NCBI RefSeq assembly: GCF_003014755.1
Contig: NZ_PYAW01000002.1
Coordinates: 930,001-994,000 of the forward strand
DNA: 64,000 nucleotides
Origin: Chitinophaga niastensis
GTDB taxonomy: Bacteria; Bacteroidota; Bacteroidia; Chitinophagales; Chitinophagaceae
Direction of reading: 5' to 3'
The notes under the pieces are model-generated. The model saw only the letters and a program-made list of their open reading frames with translations. It had not been told where the DNA came from and did no database searches. Shown piece after piece: positions 33,720-43,069 of this stretch (position 1 is its first letter; each line of letters starts with the position of its first letter). The position numbers and the translations under genes are program-made.

Positions 33720-34928
33720 ATGAAGTATTGCATTTTCACATGTAGCATCTTCCTGCTCCACCTTAATTTGCAGGCACAGGAAACCAAACCATTCACCCTT
33801 ACAGGACAGGTAGCGGGCCTGCAAAACGGGTATATCTACCTCAGCTACAGTGAGGGAGAAAATAAGTATCATACAGATAGTGTGTTGTCTAAAACCGGGC
33901 AGTTTAGCTTTCATGGACAATTATCGCAGCCGCTAACGGGAAGGCTTTATCTCAACTCAAAAGCTGCCATGTATGGGGAAGGTGACGTAGCCTCTTTTTT
34001 TATGGAGCCAGCCAACATGCAACTGAAAGTACAGAAAGGACATTTCAGTGAAGCAAAACTCACCGGCTCAAAAGTACAGCTGGAGCAGGAAGAACTGGAA
34101 GCGGAGCGGGCGCCTGTAATGAAAAAGCTGAAACCATTATCAAAGGCCTTTGATAAACTTAATAAGGAATATATAGCCGGGCATAGGGCAAAAAAAGGGG
34201 ACGCTGCACTGGAGCCATTGAAAACAAAATTAGATAAGCTGAAGGAACAGATGGAGCCTTATTATGATGAAATGGAAAAGGCAGATAAAGTATTTATGGA
34301 TAAACATCCCAACTCTTATGTTACAGCCGACCTGCTTCGTTACCGCGTTAGTAATATGCCTTTACAGGAAGGAGAAGGTTATTACGCCAGGATGTCGCCG
34401 GAGTTGCAGCAAAGCATGGACGGCAAAAACCTGAGGAAAGAGCTGGATGCTTTGCGTGCCGGCTCTCCCGGTAACCCTGCGTATGTTTTCAGTAAAACTG
34501 ATATCAACGGGCAGCCGCTTAGTTTGTCTGATTTTAAAGGGAAATATGTCATCGTTGATTTCTGGGCAAGCTGGTGTGGTCCCTGCCGCAAAGGCAATCC
34601 GCATCTGAAAGAATTATATACCCGATACAAGAGTAAAGGTTTTGAAGTGATTGGTGTATCAGACGACGATAGCAATACAGCTGCCTGGAAAAAGGCCGTA
34701 GAACAGGATGGAATTGGTATCTGGAAACATGTGCTCAGAGGATTGGACTGGAATAAGAGAAAGACGGGCGTGGAGAATCCGGAAGATTTGAGTGATCATT
34801 TCGGTATTCATTCTTTGCCTACCAAAATACTCATTGATCCGCAGGGCATGATCATTGGGCGCTATGGCGGCGGTGGCGAAGATGATGACGCCATGAATAA
34901 AAAATTGCTGGAGATATTTGGTGCATAA
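33720..34928 (+). CDS. TlpA-like thioredoxin-fold exported protein (locus 1, second copy)
   Basis: A 402-aa homologue of the preceding gene, with signal peptide MKYCIFTCSIFLLHLNLQAQ. The DUF4369-type N-terminal domain (about 25-115, TLTGQVAGLQNGYIYLSYS) is followed by a charged helical region (about 120-200, LEAERAPVMKKLKPLSKAFDKLNKEY) and a TlpA domain with WCGPC, Cys286 and Cys289. It ends SLPTKILIDPQGMIIGRYGG. The long charged helices are bigger than in the first copy. Tandem duplication followed by divergence is the simplest history. A strong terminator hairpin follows 19 bp after the stop. Confidence 0.9.
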   Translation: MKYCIFTCSIFLLHLNLQAQETKPFTLTGQVAGLQNGYIYLSYSEGENKYHTDSVLSKTGQFSFHGQLSQPLTGRLYLNSKAAMYGEGDVASFFMEPANMQLKVQKGHFSEAKLTGSKVQLEQEELEAERAPVMKKLKPLSKAFDKLNKEYIAGHRAKKGDAALEPLKTKLDKLKEQMEPYYDEMEKADKVFMDKHPNSYVTADLLRYRVSNMPLQEGEGYYARMSPELQQSMDGKNLRKELDALRAGSPGNPAYVFSKTDINGQPLSLSDFKGKYVIVDFWASWCGPCRKGNPHLKELYTRYKSKGFEVIGVSDDDSNTAAWKKAVEQDGIGIWKHVLRGLDWNKRKTGVENPEDLSDHFGIHSLPTKILIDPQGMIIGRYGGGGEDDDAMNKKLLEIFGA

Positions 34929-34947
34929 GGTTATCTGCCAACTGAAA

Positions 34948-34987
34948 AATAAGGAAAGTTGCCGGCATACTGGCAACTTTCCTTATT
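34948..34987. terminator. Strong terminator after locus 1, within the leader of ECF sigma 2
   Basis: Arms at 34948-34963 and 34972-34987 form a perfect 16-bp stem (core AAGGAAAGTTGCC) with an 8-nt loop. It lies 19 bp beyond the second TlpA stop and 53 bp before the sigma 2 start. Confidence 0.85.
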
Positions 34988-35022
34988 TTGGACCATCCGA
35001 TAAAAACCGTTATTTTGGCTTT

Positions 35023-35030
35023 TACGTTTG
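35023..35030 (+). promoter_or_regulatory. Putative -7 element of ECF sigma 2
   Basis: TACGTTTG matches TAnnTTTG and ends 10 bp before the ATG at 35041, so a transcript from it would be nearly leaderless. No TTG at the -33 distance was found. Confidence 0.3.
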
Positions 35031-35040
35031 GCAATGCAAT

Positions 35041-35613
35041 ATGAGAGACGATAGTAGTAATTATTCCCTGTATGAAGATGATGATTTAGTAAAGGCATTT
35101 CAGCTAAATGCTGATATCCGCGCGTTTGAAGAGATCTATAAACGTTTCTGGTTCAAACTATATAATGCTGCGCTCAAAAGAACCACCTCCCGGCAGGAAG
35201 CAGAAGAATTAATACAAACTATTTTTGAAAGACTCTGGGCCAACAGGCAGAAAGCAGTGATTAATAACGTGGGGGCCTACCTGGCAGTTTCTCTGAGAAA
35301 TATCTTAAATGACTTTCAACGGAGAAAAATTACGGCAGAGAAGTTCAGGCAATCGCTGCACACCCCGCCGGTGTCCAATAGTACAGAGGAGGATGTGAAC
35401 CGGGACCTGTTGCTGAAAGCTATTGACAGCACCCTCAAAGAACTGCCGGAGAAAACCCGGACCGTTTTCCTCCTGAGCCGTTTTGAAAATAAGTCTGTCC
35501 GGGAAATAGCCGGCAACCTGGATCTGACCGAAAAGGCGGTTGAATACCATATCACCAAAGCCATTAAACTGCTCCGGCAGCGCCTCAAAGGCTACCTGCC
35601 TTTTTTCTTCTGA
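35041..35613 (+). CDS. ECF RNA polymerase sigma factor (locus 2)
   Basis: This sigma factor has 190 aa. The start was set at 35041 (MRDDSSNYSLYEDDD), because the in-frame extension to 34918 would run through the terminator hairpin of the previous operon. Region 2 is at about 20-90 (DIRAFEEIYKRFWFKLYNAALKRT ... AEELIQTIFERLWANRQ) and region 4 at about 128-182 (LPEKTRTVFLLSRFENKSVREIAGNLDLTEKAVEYHITKAIKLL). The tail KGYLPFFF is hydrophobic. The FecR gene follows at 35682 and then SusC with an STN domain. Confidence 0.94.
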   Translation: MRDDSSNYSLYEDDDLVKAFQLNADIRAFEEIYKRFWFKLYNAALKRTTSRQEAEELIQTIFERLWANRQKAVINNVGAYLAVSLRNILNDFQRRKITAEKFRQSLHTPPVSNSTEEDVNRDLLLKAIDSTLKELPEKTRTVFLLSRFENKSVREIAGNLDLTEKAVEYHITKAIKLLRQRLKGYLPFFF

Positions 35614-35681
35614 AAAAATTTTTCAAATCTTTTAGGGATTTCTTTCACTACTGCGTCAGTATAATCAGACAAACTGATTGC

Positions 35682-36737
35682 ATGAGCCAATACGAATTTG
35701 ACGATTTACTGGAAAAATACCTCGCAGGACTGTGTTCTCCACAGGAAGAAAAGGTAGTATTGGAATGGTACAAATCATTTATTAATGAAAGTGAGATAGC
35801 ACTTTCTTCCGAAGAAAAGCAGGATATAGAAAGTAAAATATGGTCAAATGTATACGCTACTGTTAACAGGGAGCCGGTAACCACTGAAACGCCTGTCATA
35901 CCATTACGGCCACGAAAGTTGTACCGCCTGGCTATTGCAGGGTGTGCCGCGCTGTTAGTAGCCGCTGGCTGGTATTGGGCCTCGCACCGGTCTGCCGTAC
36001 AGCCACGGGTACTGTTTACACAGGAAGCTATTCCCAAAAATTATTCTTTTTTTTATAATGAAGAAAACAAGAACAGGGAGGTAACATTAAACGACGGATC
36101 TATCGTGCAGCTGCAGCCGGGCGGTGCGGTATATTATCCTGAAATGTTCAGCGGCAAAACGCGGGATGTTTATCTCTCCGGAAATGCATTTTTTCAGATC
36201 ACACATGATAGTACCAAACATTTTATAGTTCATACAGAGGAAGGTATTGTAGCCGAAGTACTGGGCACCAGCTTTTACGTGATCCATGATAAAAAGACCA
36301 GCAAAGTAGAGGTATCGGTAGTAACGGGTAAAGTATCTGTATACGAACGGAAAAAGAAGAATGATTCAATCGCCGGTTTGCCAGCCAACAGCATCATTAT
36401 CACTCCTAATCAGAAAGTAACTTTTAAGCCGGAGAACAACCAGTTTGTAACATCACTGGTGGATGATCCTAAACCGGTAATATCCGCCACTAACGGGGTG
36501 CCGCCGGCACGATTTATATTTGAGGAAACCTCCCTCGATGACGTATTAGCTACATTGGAAGGGACGTACGCCATTACGATAGAAACAGATAATCAACACT
36601 TCAGTAATTGCCACTTTACAGGAGATATAACAAAACAAAATCTATATGAGAAACTGGATATTATTTGTGAATCTATCCAGGCGTCTTACGAAGTAAAAGG
36701 AACAACTATTTATATCAAAGGGAAAGGATGTAATTAA
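35682..36737 (+). CDS. FecR-family anti-sigma factor (locus 2)
   Basis: This inner-membrane anti-sigma regulator has 351 aa. The cytosolic part (1-80) with DDLLEKYLAGLCSPQEEKVVLEWY is followed by a transmembrane helix at about 81-100, the FecR domain (about 125-225: REVTLNDGSIVQLQPGGAVYYPEMFS, DVYLSGNAFFQITHDSTKHFIVHTEEG) and a DUF4974-type end (about 275-345: PARFIFEETSLDDVLATLEGTYAI). It lies 68 bp after its sigma factor and 158 bp before the SusC gene, with two small hairpins in the gap. Confidence 0.94.
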   Translation: MSQYEFDDLLEKYLAGLCSPQEEKVVLEWYKSFINESEIALSSEEKQDIESKIWSNVYATVNREPVTTETPVIPLRPRKLYRLAIAGCAALLVAAGWYWASHRSAVQPRVLFTQEAIPKNYSFFYNEENKNREVTLNDGSIVQLQPGGAVYYPEMFSGKTRDVYLSGNAFFQITHDSTKHFIVHTEEGIVAEVLGTSFYVIHDKKTSKVEVSVVTGKVSVYERKKKNDSIAGLPANSIIITPNQKVTFKPENNQFVTSLVDDPKPVISATNGVPPARFIFEETSLDDVLATLEGTYAITIETDNQHFSNCHFTGDITKQNLYEKLDIICESIQASYEVKGTTIYIKGKGCN

Positions 36738-36786
36738 CCCGGCGATCGTAATAATATTGCCTATGTAAATACGAATGTTATAAAGA

Positions 36787-36817
36787 AAAGCTGGTAATGT
36801 AGGGCATTACCAGCTTT
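36787..36817. terminator. Hairpin between FecR 2 and SusC 2
   Basis: Arms AAAGCTGGTAATG (36787-36799) and CATTACCAGCTTT (36805-36817) form a perfect 13-bp stem with a 5-nt loop, 49 bp after the FecR stop and 79 bp before the SusC start, matching the position of the hairpin in locus 1. Confidence 0.7.
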
Positions 36818-36824
36818 ATGAAAA

Positions 36825-36845
36825 TTAACCGTTTGCAGCGGTTAA
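36825..36845. promoter_or_regulatory. Second hairpin in the SusC 2 leader
   Basis: TTAACCG (36825-36831) and CGGTTAA (36839-36845) pair with a 7-nt loop, 50 bp before the SusC start; counterpart of 27514-27533 in locus 1. Confidence 0.45.
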
Positions 36846-36895
36846 GATGCCTCATGTCCGCAAACTATCATTAACGAACCAAAGCCACTCAAGTT

Positions 36896-39800
36896 ATGAA
36901 AAAAAAGCGATTTGCTGTCGTAATCTACTACGTTATGAGAATAACTGCTATTCAAATTATTCTTGCTACTATTTTTTCACTGTCCACCTACGCAAACAAG
37001 GCCCGGTCCCAGTCTGTGCTGGAAAAGCCGATCAGTATTTCTGCGGATCAGACATCCGTACGAAAGCTGCTCAGCCAGATCAGGAACCAGATCGGCGTAA
37101 AGTTTACCTATAGTAGCGATATTGTTGATGTAAACAGGAAAGTATCCTGTAAGCTGGAATCAAAAAAGCTGAAAGAATTTTTTGATAATGTATTAAAGCC
37201 GTTGGGCATTGATTTTAAGGTGATAGATAATGAGCAGATACTGCTCTATCTTTCTCCGTCAGATCACCTGTCTGATAACGGAATTAATAACGTTACGGTC
37301 ACCGGTAGGGTAATGAGTGATGGTAATGAACCTATGCCCGGCGTATCCGTAAGGATTAAGGGCAGCAATGTGGGTACCACCACAGACGTGGACGGAAAAT
37401 TTACATTGACGGTACCAGACAAACATGCAGTGCTGGTGGTTTCTTTCATCGGATTTCAGCAACAGGAAATTGCCATCAACGACCAGGTATTTATTCCTAT
37501 AAAACTCGTTACGGAAAACAGCAAACTGAATGAAGTAGTGGTAGTGGGTTACGGTACCCAACGTAAAAAAGATATTACCGGTGCGGTGTCTGTAGTAAGG
37601 GCAGATGCTTTTGACAGCAGGCCCATTGTGAGTGCTGCCGCAGGTTTACAGGGACAGGCAGCCGGTGTAAATGTATCTGCTCCTTCCGGCAAACCCGGAT
37701 CAGGATTGAGTATCAGCATCCGCGGTAATACTTCCCTGAATGCTAAAAATGATCCGCTGTTTGTAGTGGACGGCGTAATAGTAGAAAACATCGACTTCCT
37801 GAATCCCAGTGATATTGAAAGTTTTTCTGTATTAAAAGATGCTTCCTCCGCCGCCATTTATGGCGCCAGCGGTGCGAATGGCGTGGTGCTGGTAACGACT
37901 AAAAAAGGGATCGCCGGAAAATCAAAGATATTTGTTAATACCTACACAGGCACGTCTTCTTTCGCAAAAAAAGTAGGTGTACTGAACACCACAGACTACA
38001 AGGTACTGATGACAGAAATGGGATATACCGATCCTAATAATAACAATACCGACTGGCAGAAAGAAACCTTTAAAACAGGCAGGGAACAAAACGTACAGGT
38101 AGGTGTGTCCGGCGGTACTGAAAGCGGCCATTATTATATCTCCGGTGGTTATCAGAAACAGAAAGGTGTAGTAGCACCTGCCGATTATGATCGTTATTCT
38201 GTACGTGCCAACCTGGATAATAAGGTAAAGAACTGGTTAACAGTAGGCGCTAACCTGGCATTTACAAGAGCTGTATTTGTAGATGTACCGGATAACATGG
38301 GTGTAGCAAAAGGCGGTACTATCTTATCTGCGTTAACATCTCCACCAACACTGGGCATCTATAATCCTGATGGTACCTACACCAATAATGTGAATCAGCA
38401 GAGCTGGCAAAACCCTATTGCATATGCGTTTGCGCCGGATCAAAAAAGTGTTGACAACCGCTTCCTGGGAAATGTAAATGCTGATTTTACCATCTTGCCG
38501 GAGCTGCATTTCCGCTCCAACCTGGGGGTGGAATCACAGGGCAACCGTTATGATTATTTCCTGGACCCTTATTCCACTGACTTTGGCAGATCGAAAAAAG
38601 GATATGGTAAATCACAATCCAAAGAACGTTTTGTATGGCTTTGGGAAAATACCCTCAACTACACCAAACAGATCGGCAAACATAATATCACGGCATTGAT
38701 TGGTCATACGATGCAGGAATCTGATTATAACTACACCAACGATGTGGCCAGGGGATATAGTGATGGTGCAGTAGGTACACTCAATGCCTCCAGTATCAGG
38801 GAAACACAGGAAACCACCAAATCTCAGTGGTCCAAACGTTCTTACCTGAGCAGGGTAAATTATGGTTATGCAGATAAATATTTATTAACGGCCAATCTCC
38901 GTTATGATGGCTCTTCCCGGTTCCCTTCTAATTCAAGATATGGCTGGTTCCCCTCTGTTGCAGGTGCATGGCGGATCAGCAATGAAAGCTTTTTCAACCA
39001 AAATGTTTTTTCTGATTTAAAGCTGCGTGCAGGCTGGGGTAAAACAGGTAATGATGGTATCGGTGATTACGATTACTATGCTACTTTTTCTCCTAACGGA
39101 ACAGGTGGATTTAATTTTAATAACTTACCGAAAGATCGTTTAACCTGGGAAACCACTACACAAACAAATATTGGTGTAGATGCCGCTTTGCTGAAAGGTC
39201 GTATCACCGTTACCGCAGATGCATATCTCAAGAAAACCAGTAACATGCTGGTATTTGTACAAACACCTCCTTCTTCCGGTTTCGGTGAGCAGCGATATAA
39301 CGTGGGCAATATTGAAAACAAAGGAGTAGAATTAGGTATAACAGCATTGGCCATTGACAAGGAGTTGAAATGGAATATCAACGGCAACATTTCCTTTAAT
39401 CGTAATGAAGTAACCAGTCTGGGTGCGTTTTCTAAAAACCTGAGCTATGGTGATGTATATGAAAGAGGTAAAGCAATCCGTGTAGAACCGGGCAAACCAC
39501 TGGGTTCTTTCTATGGCTATAAATCTGAAGGGGTAGATCCTGCTACCGGTAATATTAAATATGCAGATCTGGATGGTAGCAAAACCCTTTCTGATGGCGA
39601 CCGCACCTGGATTGGCAATGCACAGCCTGATTTTATTTATGGGTTAACAAACACTTTCAGCTACAAAAATTTTGAACTCAGCTTTTTTGTGCAGGGAGTT
39701 CATGGTAATGATATTTTTAATGCTTCCCGCATAGAACTGGAAGGATTGTATGATTCTAAAAACCAAAGTACGGCAGTGTTAAGACGCTGGAAAAATGCGG

Positions 39801-40123
39801 GAGATGTAACAGATATTCCCAAAGCCACCAAAGGTAATACCGACAACAGCCTGGTGTCCTCGCGCTTTGTAGAGAACGGTGCCTATGTAAGAATGAAATC
39901 CGCCACTTTAAGTTATAAATTCACCGGCGCTATTGTAAAAAAAGCAGGCTTCAGCCGTCTTAATTTATATGTAACCGGACAAAACCTTTTCACGATCACC
40001 AAATACAGTGGTATTGACCCGGAAGTAAGCCAGAATAGCCCGAACGGACCGGGAATGGGTATTGATTACGGTACTTATCCACAAGCCCGTGCTTTTATTT
40101 TTGGTTTGAATGCTGAGTTTTGA
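36896..40123 (+). CDS. SusC/RagA-family TonB-dependent transporter with STN domain (locus 2)
   Basis: This is an outer-membrane transporter of 1075 aa in a likely glucan-utilisation locus. Signal peptide about 1-38; STN domain about 45-115 (ISADQTSVRKLLSQIRNQ); CarboxypepD_reg-like about 130-215 (GRVMSDGNEPMPGVSVRIKG); signature LNEVVVVGYGTQRKKDITGAV; plug about 235-360 (AGLQGQAAGVNVSAPSGKPG, PLFVVDGVIV, AAIYGASGANGVVLVTTKKG); then the barrel, ending FIFGLNAEF. SusD follows after 24 bp and a GH30 glycosidase after that. By context it imports oligosaccharides released at the surface, most plausibly from a beta-1,6-glucan. Confidence 0.96.
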   Translation: MKKKRFAVVIYYVMRITAIQIILATIFSLSTYANKARSQSVLEKPISISADQTSVRKLLSQIRNQIGVKFTYSSDIVDVNRKVSCKLESKKLKEFFDNVLKPLGIDFKVIDNEQILLYLSPSDHLSDNGINNVTVTGRVMSDGNEPMPGVSVRIKGSNVGTTTDVDGKFTLTVPDKHAVLVVSFIGFQQQEIAINDQVFIPIKLVTENSKLNEVVVVGYGTQRKKDITGAVSVVRADAFDSRPIVSAAAGLQGQAAGVNVSAPSGKPGSGLSISIRGNTSLNAKNDPLFVVDGVIVENIDFLNPSDIESFSVLKDASSAAIYGASGANGVVLVTTKKGIAGKSKIFVNTYTGTSSFAKKVGVLNTTDYKVLMTEMGYTDPNNNNTDWQKETFKTGREQNVQVGVSGGTESGHYYISGGYQKQKGVVAPADYDRYSVRANLDNKVKNWLTVGANLAFTRAVFVDVPDNMGVAKGGTILSALTSPPTLGIYNPDGTYTNNVNQQSWQNPIAYAFAPDQKSVDNRFLGNVNADFTILPELHFRSNLGVESQGNRYDYFLDPYSTDFGRSKKGYGKSQSKERFVWLWENTLNYTKQIGKHNITALIGHTMQESDYNYTNDVARGYSDGAVGTLNASSIRETQETTKSQWSKRSYLSRVNYGYADKYLLTANLRYDGSSRFPSNSRYGWFPSVAGAWRISNESFFNQNVFSDLKLRAGWGKTGNDGIGDYDYYATFSPNGTGGFNFNNLPKDRLTWETTTQTNIGVDAALLKGRITVTADAYLKKTSNMLVFVQTPPSSGFGEQRYNVGNIENKGVELGITALAIDKELKWNINGNISFNRNEVTSLGAFSKNLSYGDVYERGKAIRVEPGKPLGSFYGYKSEGVDPATGNIKYADLDGSKTLSDGDRTWIGNAQPDFIYGLTNTFSYKNFELSFFVQGVHGNDIFNASRIELEGLYDSKNQSTAVLRRWKNAGDVTDIPKATKGNTDNSLVSSRFVENGAYVRMKSATLSYKFTGAIVKKAGFSRLNLYVTGQNLFTITKYSGIDPEVSQNSPNGPGMGIDYGTYPQARAFIFGLNAEF

Positions 40124-40147
40124 TTTTTACAATAAAATATTCCATTT

Positions 40148-41551
40148 ATGAAACAATTTACTGTCTATATAACAACCGGATTAATCAGCATGGCCTTGTT
40201 TGCCTCCTGTACAAAGGATTTCCTGGATAAAAAACCTGTTTCGGATGCATTGCCTGAAAAAATGAAATCTGCGGAAGCCCTGTTACAGGGCGCTTACGAC
40301 AACCTGTACGATGAATATTATACTTCCGATTTTGTGGTGAACGGTGATGTGATGTCAGATAATTGTTATGCGGGAGGAGATAATGCAGCGAATTTTTCTA
40401 TAGATAAATATACCGTTAATTCTGCCAACGGGAATTTAAAAAGAGATTGGAATTATCTGTATACAGATATCAAAAACTGTAATCTTGTACTCAGTTTTGT
40501 GCCCACTATGAAGGACCCTAAACTGACAGATGAACGCATGCAGCAAATATTGGGAGAGGCTTCCTTTCTACGTGCCTGGCATTATTTTAACCTGATCAGA
40601 ACATGGAAAGAAGTGCCTGTTGTAATGAGCCTGCCTACTGATGTAACCGGTATGTTTTCTTCAAAAAAATCAGCCGGTGAAGTATATGCATTCATCATAA
40701 AAGATCTGGAATTTGCTTTGTCACGTGTACGTGCTACCGTTCCAGATAAAGGCCAGGTATCAAAAGGATGTGTAAATGCGTTACTGGCCAAAGTGTATGC
40801 ACAGCAGCCAACTCCTGATTGGAATAAGGTAGTTACCTATTGCGATGCCGTTACTGCATTGGGTTACGACCTGGTACCCGATTTCGCCAGCCTGTTCCAG
40901 GTATCCGGTAAAAATAGTATTGAATCCATCTGGGAAACACAAAACGATGGTGTTATACATCAGAACTGGCTAACGGGCATGACTACACCGTGGATGTGGG
41001 GCAACTGGAAAAAATTCCATATCCCTGCCCATGCTTTGGTAAACGCCTGGGATGCAGAAGGTGACGCGATCAGAAAAAATGCCAGCATACAATATGTTAC
41101 TACTCCCTGGACAGACGACTACTGGCCACAACCAGTACCGGTTATCAACAAGTATCCAGATGGAGATGGTAAAAGCGATACCTATCGTTTACGTTATGCA
41201 GATATCCTGTTGCTGAAAGCAGAAGCATTAACAGCATTAAATAAACTGGATAATAGTGTCAACGGCGCACAGTACTATATTAATAAAATCAGGAATCGTG
41301 CTAAATTAGGTAATACACCTGCTAACACACAAGCTGCACTACAACTGGCTGTTGAAAAAGAAAGACAGCTGGAACTGGCATTTGAAGGCCATCGCATGTA
41401 TGACCTGATCCGCACTAACCGTGCAGTAGCCGTGATGAATGCGGTAAAGGATGGTAATGGCAATTTGCTGAATTATAATGTAACAGCCGATAAACTCTAT
41501 TTCCCGATATCACAGGATGAAATAGATAATAACCCGAATATTAATAAGTGA
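40148..41551 (+). CDS. SusD/RagB-family surface lipoprotein (locus 2)
   Basis: This substrate-binding lipoprotein has 467 aa; lipobox MALFASC (Cys21) followed by Thr-Lys-Asp. TPR-like segments include SAEALLQGAYDNLYDEYYTS, ILGEASFLRAWHYFNLIRTW and LLAKVYAQQPTPDWNKVV. The C-terminus keeps the SusD hallmarks RYADILLLKAEAL, ERQLELAFEGHRMYDLIRT and LYFPISQDEIDNNPNINK. Aromatic residues (WLTGMTTPWMWGNWKKFH at about 278-295) suit carbohydrate stacking. It is 24 bp after SusC, and the GH30 gene starts 60 bp later beyond a terminator-like hairpin. Confidence 0.95.
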   Translation: MKQFTVYITTGLISMALFASCTKDFLDKKPVSDALPEKMKSAEALLQGAYDNLYDEYYTSDFVVNGDVMSDNCYAGGDNAANFSIDKYTVNSANGNLKRDWNYLYTDIKNCNLVLSFVPTMKDPKLTDERMQQILGEASFLRAWHYFNLIRTWKEVPVVMSLPTDVTGMFSSKKSAGEVYAFIIKDLEFALSRVRATVPDKGQVSKGCVNALLAKVYAQQPTPDWNKVVTYCDAVTALGYDLVPDFASLFQVSGKNSIESIWETQNDGVIHQNWLTGMTTPWMWGNWKKFHIPAHALVNAWDAEGDAIRKNASIQYVTTPWTDDYWPQPVPVINKYPDGDGKSDTYRLRYADILLLKAEALTALNKLDNSVNGAQYYINKIRNRAKLGNTPANTQAALQLAVEKERQLELAFEGHRMYDLIRTNRAVAVMNAVKDGNGNLLNYNVTADKLYFPISQDEIDNNPNINK

Positions 41552-41560
41552 CCTGAAATT

Positions 41561-41599
41561 AACACCTCCTCCTGTCTGACAAGGAGGGGGGAGGTGTTT
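41561..41599 (+). terminator. Imperfect GC-rich hairpin between SusD 2 and GH30
   Basis: AACACCTCC (41561-41569) pairs with GGAGGTGTT (41590-41598), with extra pairing inside. It lies 9 bp after the SusD stop. It may partly terminate transcription and lower GH30 expression relative to SusCD. Confidence 0.55.
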
Positions 41600-41611
41600 A
41601 AATAACCACAC

Positions 41612-43069
41612 ATGAAAACAACGCTCGCTATCATCATACTTTTTGGGAATATTATTTTTTCATGTAGCAGTTGCTCCGGCGGTAAAGTAGCCAGCCAACC
41701 AGCGCCTGCTGACACTTCGCGTCAAACCACCATCAAGGCAGACTACTGGCTCACAAAAGGTGATCAGCAAAGTTTACTGCAACAACAAACAGGTAGCCTG
41801 TTGTTTGGCAATACCAACAATAACGGTTATGCTACGATTGAAGTAGACAGTACACAGGCCTTCCAGGAAATAGATGGATTTGGTTACACCCTCACCGGCG
41901 GTAGCGCGCAGCTGCTGAATGCCATGAATGGAGCAGATAAAAAGCAGTTGTTGCAGGAGCTGTTTGGGAATGGCAGCAACGGCATCGGTATCAGCTATCT
42001 GCGGATCAGTATCGGCGCATCAGATTTAAACGCGACCACGTTTTCTTATGATGATATTCCTGCAGGACAAACAGATCTGCCTTTAGCGCATTTTTCGTTG
42101 GATGCAGACCAGGCCGGCGGAACAGGATTAATTCCTTTGTTAAAAGAAATCGGATTGATTAATCCGCAGATAAAAATTTTAGCTACGCCCTGGAGTGCGC
42201 CAGTATGGATGAAAGACAACGGAAGCTTTAAAGGGGGCAGTTTACAAAAACAATACTATGATGTATATGCCCAATATTTTGTAAAATATATTCAGCAGAT
42301 GAAGGCAGCTGGTATTACCATTGATGCCATTACGCCGCAAAATGAACCATTGAATCCTGATAATAATCCCAGCCTGAAAATGGCGGCAGAAGACCAGCGC
42401 GACTTCATCAAAAATAACCTGGGACCCGCTTTTACTGCAGCAGGATTATCTACCAAAGTTATTACCTATGATCATAACTGCGACCATCCTGATTATCCAC
42501 AGACGATTCTCGCCGATGCCGCTGCCGCAAAATTTGTAGATGGCAGCGCTTTTCATTTATATGCAGGAGATATCAGTGCTTTGTCTGCCGTACATAATGC
42601 GGCACCTGGTAAAGCTGTTTACTTCACGGAACAATGGACTAGCTCAAAAGGCGGATTTGAAGGCGACCTAAGATGGCATACTAAGAATGTGATCATCGGT
42701 GCCATGCGCAACTGGAGCCGGGTAGCGCTGGAATGGAATCTGGCAAATGATCCTAATTATGGTCCGCATACACCGGGTGGTTGTACGGAATGCAAAGGCG
42801 CTTTAACTATTAGTGGCTCCACAGTGACCCGTAATGTGGCCTATTATATCATTGCACAGGCATCTAAATTTGTACCGGCCGGTTCAGTGAGGATCAGCAG
42901 CAGCAATAGTGGCAACTTAGCCGGCGTGGCCTTTAAAAGGCCCGATGGAAAGAAAGTATTGATTGTATTGAATGATGATAATGCCGCCGTTTCCTTTAAT
43001 CTGAAGTACCAGGGTAATTGGACAACGCCGGTATTACCTGCAGGGAGTGTGGGCACATTTGTTTGGTAA
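41612..43069 (+). CDS. GH30-family glycoside hydrolase, lipoprotein
   Basis: A glycosidase of 485 aa with lipobox NIIFSC (Cys18). The (beta/alpha)8 core has the GH30 pattern QEIDGFGYTLTGGSAQLL, YLRISIGASDLN and LATPWSAPVWMKDNGSFKGG. The acid/base is Glu245 in ITPQNEPLNP and the nucleophile Glu340 in VYFTEQWTS. The C-terminal beta-sandwich ends with VLIVLNDDNAAVSFNLKYQG. GH30 enzymes include endo-beta-1,6-glucanases and glucosylceramidases; with a SusCD pair, degradation of fungal beta-1,6-glucan is the likeliest role, as in Bacteroides yeast-glucan loci. The exact subfamily was not determined. Confidence 0.93.
   Translation: MKTTLAIIILFGNIIFSCSSCSGGKVASQPAPADTSRQTTIKADYWLTKGDQQSLLQQQTGSLLFGNTNNNGYATIEVDSTQAFQEIDGFGYTLTGGSAQLLNAMNGADKKQLLQELFGNGSNGIGISYLRISIGASDLNATTFSYDDIPAGQTDLPLAHFSLDADQAGGTGLIPLLKEIGLINPQIKILATPWSAPVWMKDNGSFKGGSLQKQYYDVYAQYFVKYIQQMKAAGITIDAITPQNEPLNPDNNPSLKMAAEDQRDFIKNNLGPAFTAAGLSTKVITYDHNCDHPDYPQTILADAAAAKFVDGSAFHLYAGDISALSAVHNAAPGKAVYFTEQWTSSKGGFEGDLRWHTKNVIIGAMRNWSRVALEWNLANDPNYGPHTPGGCTECKGALTISGSTVTRNVAYYIIAQASKFVPAGSVRISSSNSGNLAGVAFKRPDGKKVLIVLNDDNAAVSFNLKYQGNWTTPVLPAGSVGTFVW

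Noticed and set aside
34918..35040. N-terminal extension of ECF sigma 2
   Set aside because: The extension would be translated through the terminator hairpin of the previous operon and has no sigma-factor similarity; the ATG at 35041 fits the family.
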